From Diphasiastrum complanatum (lineage: Eukaryota; Streptophyta; Lycopodiopsida; Lycopodiales; Lycopodiaceae): a stretch of DNA of 64,000 nucleotides. The stretch is taken from NCBI GenBank assembly GCA_029204225.1, contig MU831880.1, forward strand, positions 1-64,000, in the 5' to 3' direction. Below are positions 54,415-64,000 of the stretch, one piece after another. A program made the translations under genes and the position numbers. The notes beneath the pieces were generated by a model. That model had not been told where the DNA came from, did no database searches, and saw only the letters and a list, made by a program, of their open reading frames with translations. Position 1 is the first letter of the stretch; every line of letters begins with the position of its first letter.

Positions 54415-55900
54415 TTGATCAGATCCTTCAGATCCAGACTGCATCCCACTTTACAAGCAAGATCCAATTACTTTGGACCCCACCATCGGATGAATCTGAG
54501 ATCTGGACGATCAGTAGCAAGAAGGACAATAAATCAAGCACCACACCTTCCCAGATTAGCAGCTACGCAACAAGAGGCAGAACCAAAACCAGTGCCAATG
54601 GAACCAATGGGTTGCAAGTAGTTCGAAGAGCACCTCGGATGGAGATACCAAAATACGATAGATCATCAGATCCCATCCGTTCTCTCCATATCTACGAGCA
54701 AGCTTGTGAGATCTACGACGAACGGACACCTGCAGAAAAGTTGATGTTGTTCTTCATGTCCTTATTAGCAGTGGCTCAAGATTGATTTTTCAACCTGTCA
54801 GAGGAAGAAAAATCTACTTGGGAAGCGGTTAAAGCAGCTCTCATCACGCGCTTTAAACCAAGGAAATTCCTAGAAGACCTGTTTCTCCTACTGAGCAAAG
54901 TCAAGATGGGAAAACGAGAAAGGGTCAGGGACTATATTGAACGGGTCAAACATCTACGATCCGAGTGCAATGCAAATCTAACTCCCAATCATGCGGTGAT
55001 CATGTGGTTCCTAGCCAGACTACCACGGAGCATCAGAAGAGAACTGAAACGACGGGAGCAGTATGCTACTTTGCAAGAAGCTATGGAAGATTTCATCAGG
55101 GAAGAGGATGAAGGATCTGACGATGAATATCCATCTGCCCATACTCCTACTCCCTCGATAGCATCATCATCATCAAACACATCTGTTCTATCCACAGAAC
55201 TACTGTTGGATCAAATGACAGAATTACACAAACAATAGATGGAGCAACTTACGGCGCAATTTGATCAGAAATTGAAAGCCTTACAAGGAGCTGTAGCAGC
55301 AACGCCACATCAACCGGAACCAAACCAGCTACAATATCTTTGATGGGAGCGAACGAATGTCCAGTCCTAAAGCAAAATCTGAGACTGACACATAGATTTT
55401 GCCATCTGTGCAATGCAACATCACATGATACGGCAGTTTTCCCATTTAACCCGCAGATTGTTCAACAGAAGAGAAGTCTTTATCAGACTTCTTATCCATA
55501 TCATCAAGGGGAACCAAATGTGGCACCGAGGTACGACGCACCGAATCAGCAATAGCGTACGGCCTTACCTGCACCACCAGGGCCAGCCAATCAACAAGTG
55601 GCCCATGTAAACCTGACAGCAGCGAAACCAGAGATGCAAGTACCACCTCAACCTGAGCAGCAACAATGGTATGGACCGGATGAACCATTTATGGATCTGA
55701 CCATAAATAAATATTTTGCAGCCTATGCAGCTCAAACTCAGCGTCAAGGCAGAAGAAACTATGGCTGCTACGGATGTGGCGAAGGACACAGAATTGCGGG
55801 ATGTCCTTACAAAGGACAATATACATCCTTCTGCTGATAATGCGGTTATGAACACTGCTTCAAGAATTGTCCATTGAGACCTGGACCAGTGCACCACTAA
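54415..55900 (+). pseudogene. Gypsy copy C gag
   Basis: Gag with an FFNLSEEE..W block (about 54790), LITRFKPR, then DYIERVKHLRSEC, an IRRELKRREQ block, an acidic tail and a Ser/Thr-rich linker. Three knuckle regions follow: CHLCNATSHDTAVF (about 55400, last Cys changed to Phe), CYGCGEGHRIAGC (about 55770) and a third interrupted by a stop (about 55830). Stops lie near 54620, 54785 and 55237, with frameshifts between. It aligns with copy B's gag. Confidence 0.8.
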
Positions 55901-57110
55901 ACTTCATTGTAATACAACAACCATCAGTTCCAACAGGGATGCCACCGGAAGGGCAACAATTCCATGCTCCTGTTTTAGCCGTTACGCGAGCACAAAAGAG
56001 GAAGGAAGTGGCTCGCTCACCAGCACCATCGATCACTGATGACCAACCCTCAATTTCAGTGCCCTATCCGAATGTGAGGGAAGAAAGAAGACAGTACCAG
56101 AAAATACGGCACTGGGTACAGAGAGCACAAGCAGAGGAAAAAGAGCAAAAAAGGGACAATCCTACGGAAACTCCAACTGACGGCGAACGAGAACCGCAAA
56201 TGGGCTCACCATTGTGCACTGATCAGAATAATCAGTTGCATCGTTATGAACCACCTTTTCACATGGTGGAGCCCGAGGAACCACGCACCGAAAGACTCAC
56301 AATCTTATTGGCAAGCCGTGTTAGTTTACCTCTCGATGAATTACTGCGGATTGTGCCACAAGCTAGAAGCCTTTTGGCTGAATGGGCCAAAACGGACGAG
56401 GAGCCAGTAGCGCCTGAGCCCATATATTGTACGGGCTATGAAGAAACAAGTAACGTCCTCCACATCGAGACAATGTGGGAAAGTGAGGAACACAACATCA
56501 CCCTGCAAATCAAACACAAGAGATACGAGGACGAGGTAGCAGTAGTAGGTGGAGGATCAGGAGTCAATTTGATCTCCACTACTTTGTATGTTTATGTGGG
56601 TTGAAGCCAACACGATTCGCCATCAAGCTAGCAGATCAATCTTGTGTAAAACCCAAGGGTGTGGTTGTCGATATCCCTGTAAAAATAGCATGCATGCAGT
56701 TTGTGATCACTTTTGTAGTCATGGATATACCTGAATCTCCAACTGCATATCGTGTTTTACTGGGAAGACCTTGGTTGAGGACTGCGCAAGTAGTACACAA
56801 CTGGGGTACGAGAAAACTCACCTTTGAGAACAAAGAGCAGGCTGTAGTTGATCCAACCACATGGGCGGTAAAACCTATTACACCCAAAGTTGATGACGGA
56901 TCATCCATGACGGATCACACGATTGATCGCCCAAGGCCAGCCAAGGGTGGTCACTATGATTCAGAGACAAATGTCGTGAGATGGACGGATGCATTAGCAA
57001 CTATTGACTGCCGAGCATGTCAATATGAATCAGATCCTAAACCCAGCACATCTTCCGAGTGTTACACTATGGACACACCAATCACATTTGGGGTGATATG
57101 ATAAACGTAG
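55867..57110 (+). pseudogene. Gypsy copy C gag end and protease
   Basis: The frame 55867-56604 covers the gag C-terminal region (HMVEPEEPRTERLT, LPLDELLRIVPQA) and ends in the protease start GGGSGVNLIS, where the catalytic Asp position has become Gly. A frameshift near 56600 moves to the frame 56601-57101 with VVMDIPESPTAYR, GRPWLRTAQVVHNWGTRK and a DHTIDRP block. The protease is inactive on both counts. Confidence 0.8.
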
Positions 57111-57987
57111 CATGGCTGTTAGCGGAACCTATTGAGAACCCAGTGGACGATGATTTAGTTCCTTGGCAATATGCTCTAACTTATAATAAGGAGACTGAGC
57201 TGACTGATGAGTAGGTCGTACAACACATGGACCCATATCGTTATGGAATAAAAAAGTACCAGCTCAATCGCCGCAAAAGTTTGCTATGGCGAAAGGCTCA
57301 AGGATCGATCCACCAAGGGCACCTGCGAATAAGAAGAATTAGTTGAAACAACGCTACAACCAGGTAGTCTGATGGAGTGATTTACCCGAAGAGGCTATAG
57401 CTACAGTGGATGTTGATATTTGCAACCACGAGGCGAATGTCATGCCAGTTCCGATGAGAGACAACAAGGACGAATTCATCAATATGACAAAAAGGGACAA
57501 AAAGAAGGTGTTGGATTCCTTGAAGTCAATCAAGATGGACTCATATACAACGTCATCTTCTTAGATGACAAAGAACCAAAAAATGACCAGTCGGGTCAAG
57601 ATCAATATGCTTCAGGAGGAATCTCGACGAGCACCAGTCACGAGATGCTTGAAACCTTCAAGAATCATACCTTGGACGATGTGGTAATTATGATGACGCA
57701 AGCCCAGCGAGAACCTGATGAAAATCAAGCACCAGTGGAACAAGTCTTCGAGGGACCTACGCGAACACAGCCAATGAACCTTGCCGAGCCAGGTGAAGAA
57801 GAAAAGATAGTGCATGTGGGAGAGCAGTTAACGACCACACAATTCAAGAGACTAGGATAATTGTTGGTGGAGTATAAAGACTGTTTTGCCTGGAGTTACA
57901 GTGATCTAAAAAGCATTCCACCAACAATAGTCCAACACACCGTACCCTTGGTGGATGGAGCAGTCCCCAAGGTGAGTCGTTACTACT
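57111..57987 (+). pseudogene. Gypsy copy C segment before RT and RT start
   Basis: Acidic region as in copies A and B (HMD.TRFG-like block near 57225), further open stretches at 57420-57860, and the RT N-terminal segment YKDCFAWSYSDLK (from 57870) and VPKVSRYY, cut at 57987 by copy D's LTR. Frames are broken in several places. Confidence 0.7.
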
Positions 57988-58798
57988 TGTTGGAAGTTTT
58001 TCTAGTGAATGCGGTGGCTAGATCTACTTACGGGTGTAGTATAGGGATGTAGAGATTCGTCCACTTTTTAAGTTTCTACCGTAAGCTTCAACGGGAATAT
58101 AGAGAGGAATGAGAGCACTAAGGCTTACCCAACTAGTGCCCGAAACGGAAATAAAGCTAATTAGTAACAACAATAAAAATCCTTGCTAAGGCTTACCCAA
58201 CTAGCAAGGTGACTAGACTAATGCTAGATTAACACCCGAAGGATAATAAAATGAGATTGCGGCTAATACTAAACAAATAAGCAATAATGAACATGCCACA
58301 ATAAAACCGATGAAAAGGAGGCAAGAGGAGGCCTGAGCACCTTCCCTCAAGCTATTCAACTTCCCAAAGGGATCACAAATGAAATAGAATGATAATTCTC
58401 CAAAATAGAGAGCAAGATAGCTTAATCTCAAAAGTGTTATTTACAATGCAAATACCTCTTCTTTTATGGCAAGGAGGGTCTTCCATAAGTGTCTACTAAC
58501 TTATGGGACTAATCTGTTGCTAGCCTTTCTAGAACTTCTAACTTAGGATTTAGAACTTCAATTTTTTTAACTTACGACAACTTAAGATAAAATATTTCTA
58601 ATCTTAAGTTTCCTAAGTCTAAGTTCCAAATCTAAGTTTAAGCTATTTTATTATTATTTAAGCTTCTACTCACGGACTTACAAAACACATGCCATGGCTT
58701 GAAGTTTATTGACAAATACTCATACGTGGTCTTACAAAACACATGCCACGAAGTTTTATTATTTTATTATTTTCTCTGTGTTAGCACAGTTGCTAACA
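57988..58798 (-). repeat. 3' LTR of gypsy copy D
   Basis: 811 bp. The minus strand starts TGTTAGCAACTG and ends CCAACA. It is adjacent to the GGAGGGGGATAA polypurine tract at 58799-58810. Confidence 0.8.
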
Positions 58799-58810
58799 TT
58801 ATCCCCCTCC
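58799..58810 (-). other. Polypurine tract of gypsy copy D
   Basis: The minus strand reads GGAGGGGGATAA before the LTR start. Confidence 0.75.
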
Positions 58811-61800
58811 TTATTGGATTGGTGGTCCCACATCAATCGATGCCTTTTCATCCTGGATTTTTTGTGCATCTTGGAGGCGAGACTGTTGCTGTCGGGAGTG
58901 GTAGATGGTTGTCCCGATGCCCTCCATCATTTGCCACCGTAATTTGTTCAGGAAGGACATGGGTTTGTAATAATGGAGCATACCCTGGAGAAAGTTATGG
59001 GTTTTCCATAGCTCCACCATATCAACGTGCAGGACGGAAGTAAGTGCAGCGCGATAATAGAGCCTTGCAACGTTGATATGGTCATCTTGTGTGCGCAAGA
59101 GTTTATTGATGTCAAGGGCAATTGGGGGTAACCCTCGATCCCAAAAACCTCTGAGTTCTGTCAGAAATGCCACCAGGCCGCAATTATCCGCAAAATATCT
59201 GACATCGCAATCAGGATTGCCATGGTGATTCTGGTAGAAGACTCGACAGTTGGTGACCATGTCTTTGGCTAAGTTGTCGGTATCGACTGTGAGCTTAGGC
59301 CAAAAGATTCTATTCTTGACCTTGGAGGCAAGAAACGGTTGTGGCCTCGCTACTGGATAGTAATAAGGATTGGTGTGCATGTAGGAGGGAGCTTCGAAAT
59401 ACCGTGACATTGAGGTCTTACTTTGTAGGAAGAGCTGATGGCGCTAGAGAGGTTGTGGATCCAGGAGTTTGACTGCTACTTTATGCGTTTGACACTGGTC
59501 CAAATCTGGCAGTATGTAGCCACCTCACTCTTTTGTTGTTGGATACTTCTTTGCAAACTCCTGAGAGACGCGCAACTCCATGCTTGGTTCTGTGGGCGTG
59601 ATTCTGTGCCAGATGGTGGGGGCTTCAGAGGCAATCTCGTGTTCGGTTTGTGGATCGGGATCAGGAGATAGAGGAGGCGAGGGGTTAGCTTTTGCAATTC
59701 ATTGTGATTCAGGGGGAAATTGTCTTGGAATGAAGGTGGGGTTAGTGGTGTCGAGGGGGTTAGAAGTGGTGGAAGGGAACAGAAAATGTTGGGAGCTGGT
59801 ACCCCCAGAGCCCGACGGATTGGTTGGTATTTGAGCTCCTTGCCCCAGAGGTTGAGTTGCAGGAGGAGGCTGTTGAAATCCTGCGCCATCTCCACCATCG
59901 GCTCCATCAAAGTGGTGTCCCGAATCATGAAATTGGGCGTGCTCTCCATGAATCGACGGTGTCAACTGGGCAACCGCCTTTAAGTGTTCTTCCAGGGCGG
60001 CTATGTGCTGGTTTGGGGCCTCGACGGAAGCAATGTATGATTGTTGTAATTTTGAGTGTTGCTCCATCGTGGCTTTCAGCTTTTGGGCCAGCGTTTGATA
60101 GGCCACCATTGGAATGGCAGTTGCCTCAGGGATAGCTGGTGGTGCGAAGTCGTTGAAGTCCACCATTTCCAACTGTTCCTTCATAGCGGAACGTGCTGCT
60201 TGTGAATCTGCTACAGCCTTATGCTTCTCGGCTTTGAGGGTATCGATGGTTTGCTGCATGTTGGATACCTTCAGTTGGAGCTGGTTCTGGAGATGGAGTA
60301 GCATCTGCTGCTGTTGTTGATTGTAATTCTTTGAGGTTCTAGATCTGCAGCTGTTGTTGTTTGGTTTCCTCCTCCAACCTTGCTTTTTCTTTCTGAAGGT
60401 CCGCCATAGTACCATCGTCGAATTGCCGCATAGTGTGTTGTCTCCCTAGGGTGCTGAATATATTGTATTGGAGCTCATTCACCAACCATACCACTTTTTG
60501 GGCTGTAAGGGGTAGCTGCTCCCAAGGACCAATGTCAGGGAGATTGCGTGTGTAGTTAGGATACGGCATGGGGTTAAATGGTAGAAAATCAGGAGTAGGG
60601 CTAGACAGAGGTGTAGGAAAGACAGGGAGGGGTGATTATGGATTGAGGGGTGGGGCTCTAGAGACTACGTGGCAGAGATTGTTGGATTGGTTTAGTGGTG
60701 ACAGTGGTTGATGGGAGTGTAGTTAGTAATTGTAAGGCGAAATCATCTACATTGACTGTGGAGTCAAGTAGGGTCGAGATTTGTACAGGCGAGCGCTTTT
60801 GTGAAAGTGTGGAAGTGAAGCCCGTGTTGAGAGTTAGTGAGGGTGTGGAGGTGACAGTAAATGGTGGGGGTGGTGGTGGGATTGTGGGAGCATGTGATGG
60901 AGAGGAGATTGCCTATGTGGACGGAATCATGCCCATAGGATCAGAGCCAGAAGTGCTTGTCATTCCGGAGCTGCCTGCTGTTGCTAGTCGACGTTGTTGG
61001 GCCTGGTGAAGTAAGGCCTCTTGCTGCTCTAGGACCTCCTTTGGGACTTGAGATGGTTTAGGGCTCCCTCCAGATTCAGCATATTCTACCCGGATGTCGT
61101 TGGATAGAATGTCATGTGGGACATCTGCTTCTGTGCTGACTGTCTTCTCTTTCTGCTTCTTAGTAGGTGGGGCTGGTGAGACTGGTTCTGCTGTCAGTTG
61201 GGGGGTGGCTCATTTTTTTGTGCTTGGATAAACAGCATCCAGCTCCTTGATGGCAACAGCCATCTTAGACCCCAATTGTTTGCTGACCAACATGTGGAGG
61301 AGACACCCACATTTGGTGGTTGATTTGCGGGCTTAGAGGGCTCCGCACAGCTTCTCCACTACCTTCTCAGCCCACTTATAATTTCGAGTGGGGTCGTCCA
61401 TGGTGAGGGTCAGAGAGAAGAGATCGCTCGGTGGGATGCGATCCATCTTGGTGGTATGTACTGCGACCATGGTGACGAGGATCTCTGAGGCGGCCTGTAG
61501 ATGGGGATGCGTGATGAGTCGGATAGTGATCCCGTCGTTGGTTTGGGCAATGGTTTTGCCATCGTCTGTCAGAAACTTGGTGAAGTACTTGGCATCATAG
61601 CTGGTGCCCTTGCCATGGATTGTCTCTCCGAGATCAGGAAAGCCGACACTCTGAAGATCCCCCGGAGAGACGTTGATAATAGAATAATTGCTACTCTTGG
61701 ATGTATTTCGGAAAGTTTGGAACTCATCCAAATAGGTCGAGTAGGCTGCTTGGATGAGGCTCTTATTCTGCTGGTCCCGAAAAAGTGTTAGATCAAATCC

Positions 61801-61935
61801 AAGGTTGGTGAGGATATCCTTGGCCAGTGTGAGCTGCTCGGTGTAATTCTTAAGAGAGATTACGATTATATCCCCTGAATAAGGACAAGGGGGTTTACTG
61901 CGATGCAAGCTCAGTGAGGAATCATGGGAAGCCAT
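58811..61935 (-). pseudogene. Post-integrase accessory ORF of gypsy copy D, function unknown
   Basis: The longest and cleanest copy, about 1040 codons with few breaks. It starts MASHDSSLSL at 61935. The N-terminal domain of about 200 residues includes QTNDGITIRLITHPHLQAA and a DRI motif matching copies A and B, then a stop at 61333. The frame continues through a Pro/Ser-rich linker with PPTKKQKEK (a possible nuclear signal, about 61160) and Thr/Ser-rich sequence with stops to about 60600. A long Gln-rich coiled coil follows (about 60400-60150; frameshift near 60350). After another disordered segment (60150-59700) comes the C-terminal domain (59410-58811: LTELRGFWDRGLPPIALDIN, INVARLYYRAAL, W..HNFLQG, LNKLRW). 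No signal peptide or membrane helix is visible. Confidence 0.78.
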
Positions 61936-62044
61936 GGCAGCAGTGATTATAGATTGTTCTGAGAATTTTGAAAAGTTTGAAAAAAATTTGGCATGAACTC
62001 GAGAGCATCAATCTAAAATGAACTCGTGGAGAGAGGGTGGAGAC

Positions 62045-62054
62045 CTATATATAG
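62045..62054 (-). promoter_or_regulatory. TATA box before the accessory ORF, copy D
   Basis: CTATATATAG about 110 bp upstream of the ATG at 61935, in the position seen in the other copies. Confidence 0.6.
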
Positions 62055-62068
62055 AATTTTTTGGACAA

Positions 62069-62282
62069 GAATTCGCAACTTCACCCAGAAATCGTCCTCA
62101 GGGTCCACAATTTGGTAATGATGGTCGTGAATTTCGAGGCATCATTCTGAGGGCCCGCGAATTCTTGTAAGTGATTTTTGTTTGCCAAAAGAGAGAAAAA
62201 TGTCTGATAGTGCAAAAATGTATCAGAATTTGTGGAGGCCAAAAATGAATCATTCTCTGTGAGAAAGGGGTCAGGCGAATTC
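62069..62282 (-). promoter_or_regulatory. GCGAATTC word cluster upstream of the accessory ORF, copy D
   Basis: GAATTCGC at 62069, GCGAATTC at 62157 and 62275, and the near-match CGTGAATTTCG near 62126. A second word, CCACAATT/AATTTGTGG, occurs at about 62105 and 62227. It sits in the same place as the clusters of the other copies but uses a different word. Confidence 0.55.
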
Positions 62283-62486
62283 TATCTGAGATGTTGTGAA
62301 AACATTTTGTCTGAAACTAATGACTTTTGTGATTTTCTCAAAGAAGACTGTAGGTATTACCTGATCTGATAGTATCTTGATGGGTGGAACAACAAATCAC
62401 ACCAAAAAAATGTTGTCGAAATAGCATACAAACAATAAAACGGGAGAAGAAAAAATAAACAGTAGAGAAAAAACAGCTAATACATA

Positions 62487-63756
62487 TCAAGATAAACGCA
62501 AGGTTCGTTGTACTTTCTCAGTCGACTCCCATTGACCACAGTGTCGAGGACATCGCCTTGAAGGGTTTGGAGTTGGACGTATCCAGAGGCAAAGATTTTT
62601 TTTTCTCAAAAATTTTAGTTTGCCTTTGAAGGCTTTCGCCTGGTATAGCAGGACCTTATCGCCCACCTGGAAATCTCTAAGTTTCAATGATCGATCATGC
62701 CATGCTTTTTGTCATCATTTGTGGACTTGTTGAGCATGGATGCTGATCGATCGTGTTTCACAGAGTTGCTCCAGATGGAATAACCTATTTGCTAGATTAT
62801 GAGGAGTATCGAGCTCAAGGTTGTAGGCTACTCGAAGGGAGGGAATATGAAATTCCACAGGCATAACGACTTCTTGACCATATGTGAGCTGGAAGGGGGT
62901 TAAGACTGTAGCTCGCTTCGGGGTAGTGCGATAAGCCCAGAGAGCAGCATGGAGTTTGAGTTCCCAATCAGATCGGCTGGATTCGAGGGTGTTCGTGAGA
63001 ATGCCACATAGGATTTTATTGGTGGATTCTGCCTGGCCATTGCAGCGTGGATAGTATGGGGAACTTTTGCAATGTACCACAAAAAATTTAGAAAGAAGAT
63101 CTGCTATGACAAAGTTCAGAAAGTGTGTACCCCTATCACTAATAAGCTCTAGAGGACATTCGAACTGAGCTATAACATGTTCATAGAGAAATTTGGCGGT
63201 GGAACGAGCGTCAACATTGCGAACAGCTCTTGCTTCAGCCCATTTGGTGCAGTAGTTCGTAGCTACTATGATGTAACGAGATTGTGTGTGTCGAGCAGCA
63301 GGACTAATAGGTCCGACATAATCAATTTCCCATTTCTGGAAAGCTTGATCAGTGGTTACAGGTTGTAAAGGCATGTAGTCTGTTTTTTGAAAGCGCTTTG
63401 TGCGTCGGCAGACATCAAAAGCCTTAGTGTAGTTGTACATATCCTTGAAGAGAGTTGGCCACCAGAAACCGGCAAAAGAATTCTCTTAGCCGTTTTTCAG
63501 AAGAGAAATGGCCGGCACCAATACTTTCATGAGTGAGGGAAATTACAGAGGGTATTTCTCCTTCAGTAAGACATCGTCGGACTATTCCATCTGACCCTTG
63601 CTTGTAGAGTTGTCCTGCAATTAACATATAAGGTTTAGTTTTGAGGACCAACGCTCGTTGTTCGGGTTTAGAGAAGGAAGGGTCTATCTGCCCTGAAGTT
63701 AAATATTCGATAATTTCCTTAGCCCATATAGGTGTAGAGTCAACTTGAAAAAGCAT
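62487..63756 (-). pseudogene. Gypsy copy D integrase
   Basis: Zinc-finger region (63756-63424, RRCLTEGEIPSVI and GAGHFSSEKR) with a frameshift near 63440. The core (63440-62715) has WEIDYVGPISP (first Asp), ISDRGTHF (second Asp) and NGQAESTNK (Glu), all three catalytic residues intact. The basic C-terminus (62687-62487, DFQVGDKVLLYQ, then a frameshift, ending with a VNGSRLRKY-like motif) follows. The core is better preserved than in A or B. Confidence 0.88.
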
Positions 63757-64000
63757 TGCATTTGGTAAATCATTGTTGAAGCCTTGATCAGGGGTAAAGG
63801 TTAGGGATTCGGGATAGATGATCTGCTAAAAAATGTTGAACTCCCTTACGAACGACTATCCTAAACTCAAATTCTCTCAATAATAGGATCCATCTAGTAA
63901 TACGACCTGTGGTGCAGGTCTTGTTGTTGAGATACAACAATGCTTGATGATCAGTAAAGAACGCAAAATGTTTTCTTAGAAGATAATGGCGAAACTTCTG
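63757..64000 (-). pseudogene. Gypsy copy D RNase H, partial at window edge
   Basis: The minus strand encodes an RNase H end (FRHYLLRKHFAFFTDHQALL, then VVRKG.QHFLADHLSR), cut by the window boundary. It has a stop before the integrase region. Confidence 0.8.

Larger units (their letters stand above)
52494..57987 (+). mobile_element. Ty3/gypsy copy C, 5' half (plus strand)
   Basis: 5' LTR 52494-53281, tRNA-Asp primer site, a long leader with a dense word cluster, gag, protease, and the segment up to the start of RT. It is cut at 57987 by the LTR of copy D, which appears to be inserted into it; the remainder would lie beyond the window. Confidence 0.85.
57988..64000 (-). mobile_element. Ty3/gypsy copy D, 3' half (minus strand)
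   Basis: Reading on the minus strand from the window edge: RNase H, integrase, a short interval with word cluster and TATA, the accessory ORF, polypurine tract and 3' LTR 57988-58798. It is a different subfamily from A-C but has the same order of parts. It is inserted in copy C. The 5' half lies beyond 64000. Confidence 0.85.

Noticed and set aside
58811..61935. Accessory ORF as a retroviral-type envelope gene
   Set aside because: No signal peptide, furin-like site or membrane helix is visible. The protein looks hydrophilic with a coiled coil and basic linkers. An Athila env-like relationship cannot be excluded without a profile search.

Overview
The window is nuclear DNA of a seed plant with a large, repeat-filled genome. 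The evidence is one spliced plant MAP kinase gene lying among nested Ty1/copia and Ty3/gypsy LTR retrotransposons, with tRNA-Met(i) and tRNA-Asp type primer sites, plant TATA boxes and AT-rich spacers. A gymnosperm or another large-genome lineage is plausible, but the sequence alone does not name the species. No bacterial, organellar, rRNA or CRISPR features were seen.

Layout. 1-10211: a decayed plus-strand copia element split by a young, apparently intact minus-strand copia (1262-7125; LTRs identical except three 1-nt indels; 5-bp target duplication). 10736-17228: gypsy copy A (plus): pol, accessory ORF, 3' LTR. 17229-19886: scraps of a gypsy protease and a copia 3' end, then unrecognised sequence. 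19887-26193: a minus-strand chromovirus with about 1.6-kb LTRs. 26650-31328: copia fragments in both orientations. 31329-41132: gypsy copy B (minus) with partial LTRs on both sides, preceded by a small plus-strand gypsy scrap. 41133-41910: another gag-protease scrap. 43856-45266: the only host gene, a two-exon group C-like MAPK (370 aa, minus), with its promoter to about 46500. 47648-48240: a LINE-like reverse transcriptase relic. 49239-50887: an LTR piece and a copia end. 51200-52493: the accessory-ORF region of another gypsy copy (minus). 52494-57987: 5' half of gypsy copy C (plus). 57988-64000: 3' half of gypsy copy D (minus), continuing past the window.

Most interesting system. The non-chromovirus gypsy copies (A, B, the 51-kb copy and D) all carry, downstream of integrase and in the sense strand, an extra ORF that I do not recognise. 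It has a conserved N-terminal domain (TN-D/N-G motif), a basic and Ser/Pro-rich linker, a coiled coil and a conserved C-terminal domain. A TATA box lies 110-250 bp before its ATG in each copy. Just upstream of that TATA box, and again between primer site and gag, lie homotypic clusters of a short word that differs between subfamilies (GCGAAGGTT, GCGAGAGTT, GCGAATTC). An accessory protein gene with its own promoter, plus family-specific dispersed words in the non-coding parts of the same element, resembles in architecture (not in sequence) the VANDAL/VANC anti-silencing system of plant DNA transposons. The functional link is inference.

How it fits together. Nearly all genes here are retroelement gag, protease, integrase, RT and RNase H at different stages of decay. 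Only the copia at 1262-7125 looks able to encode all its own functions. The MAPK gene is intact and sits in a roughly 4-5 kb island free of retroelement coding sequence.
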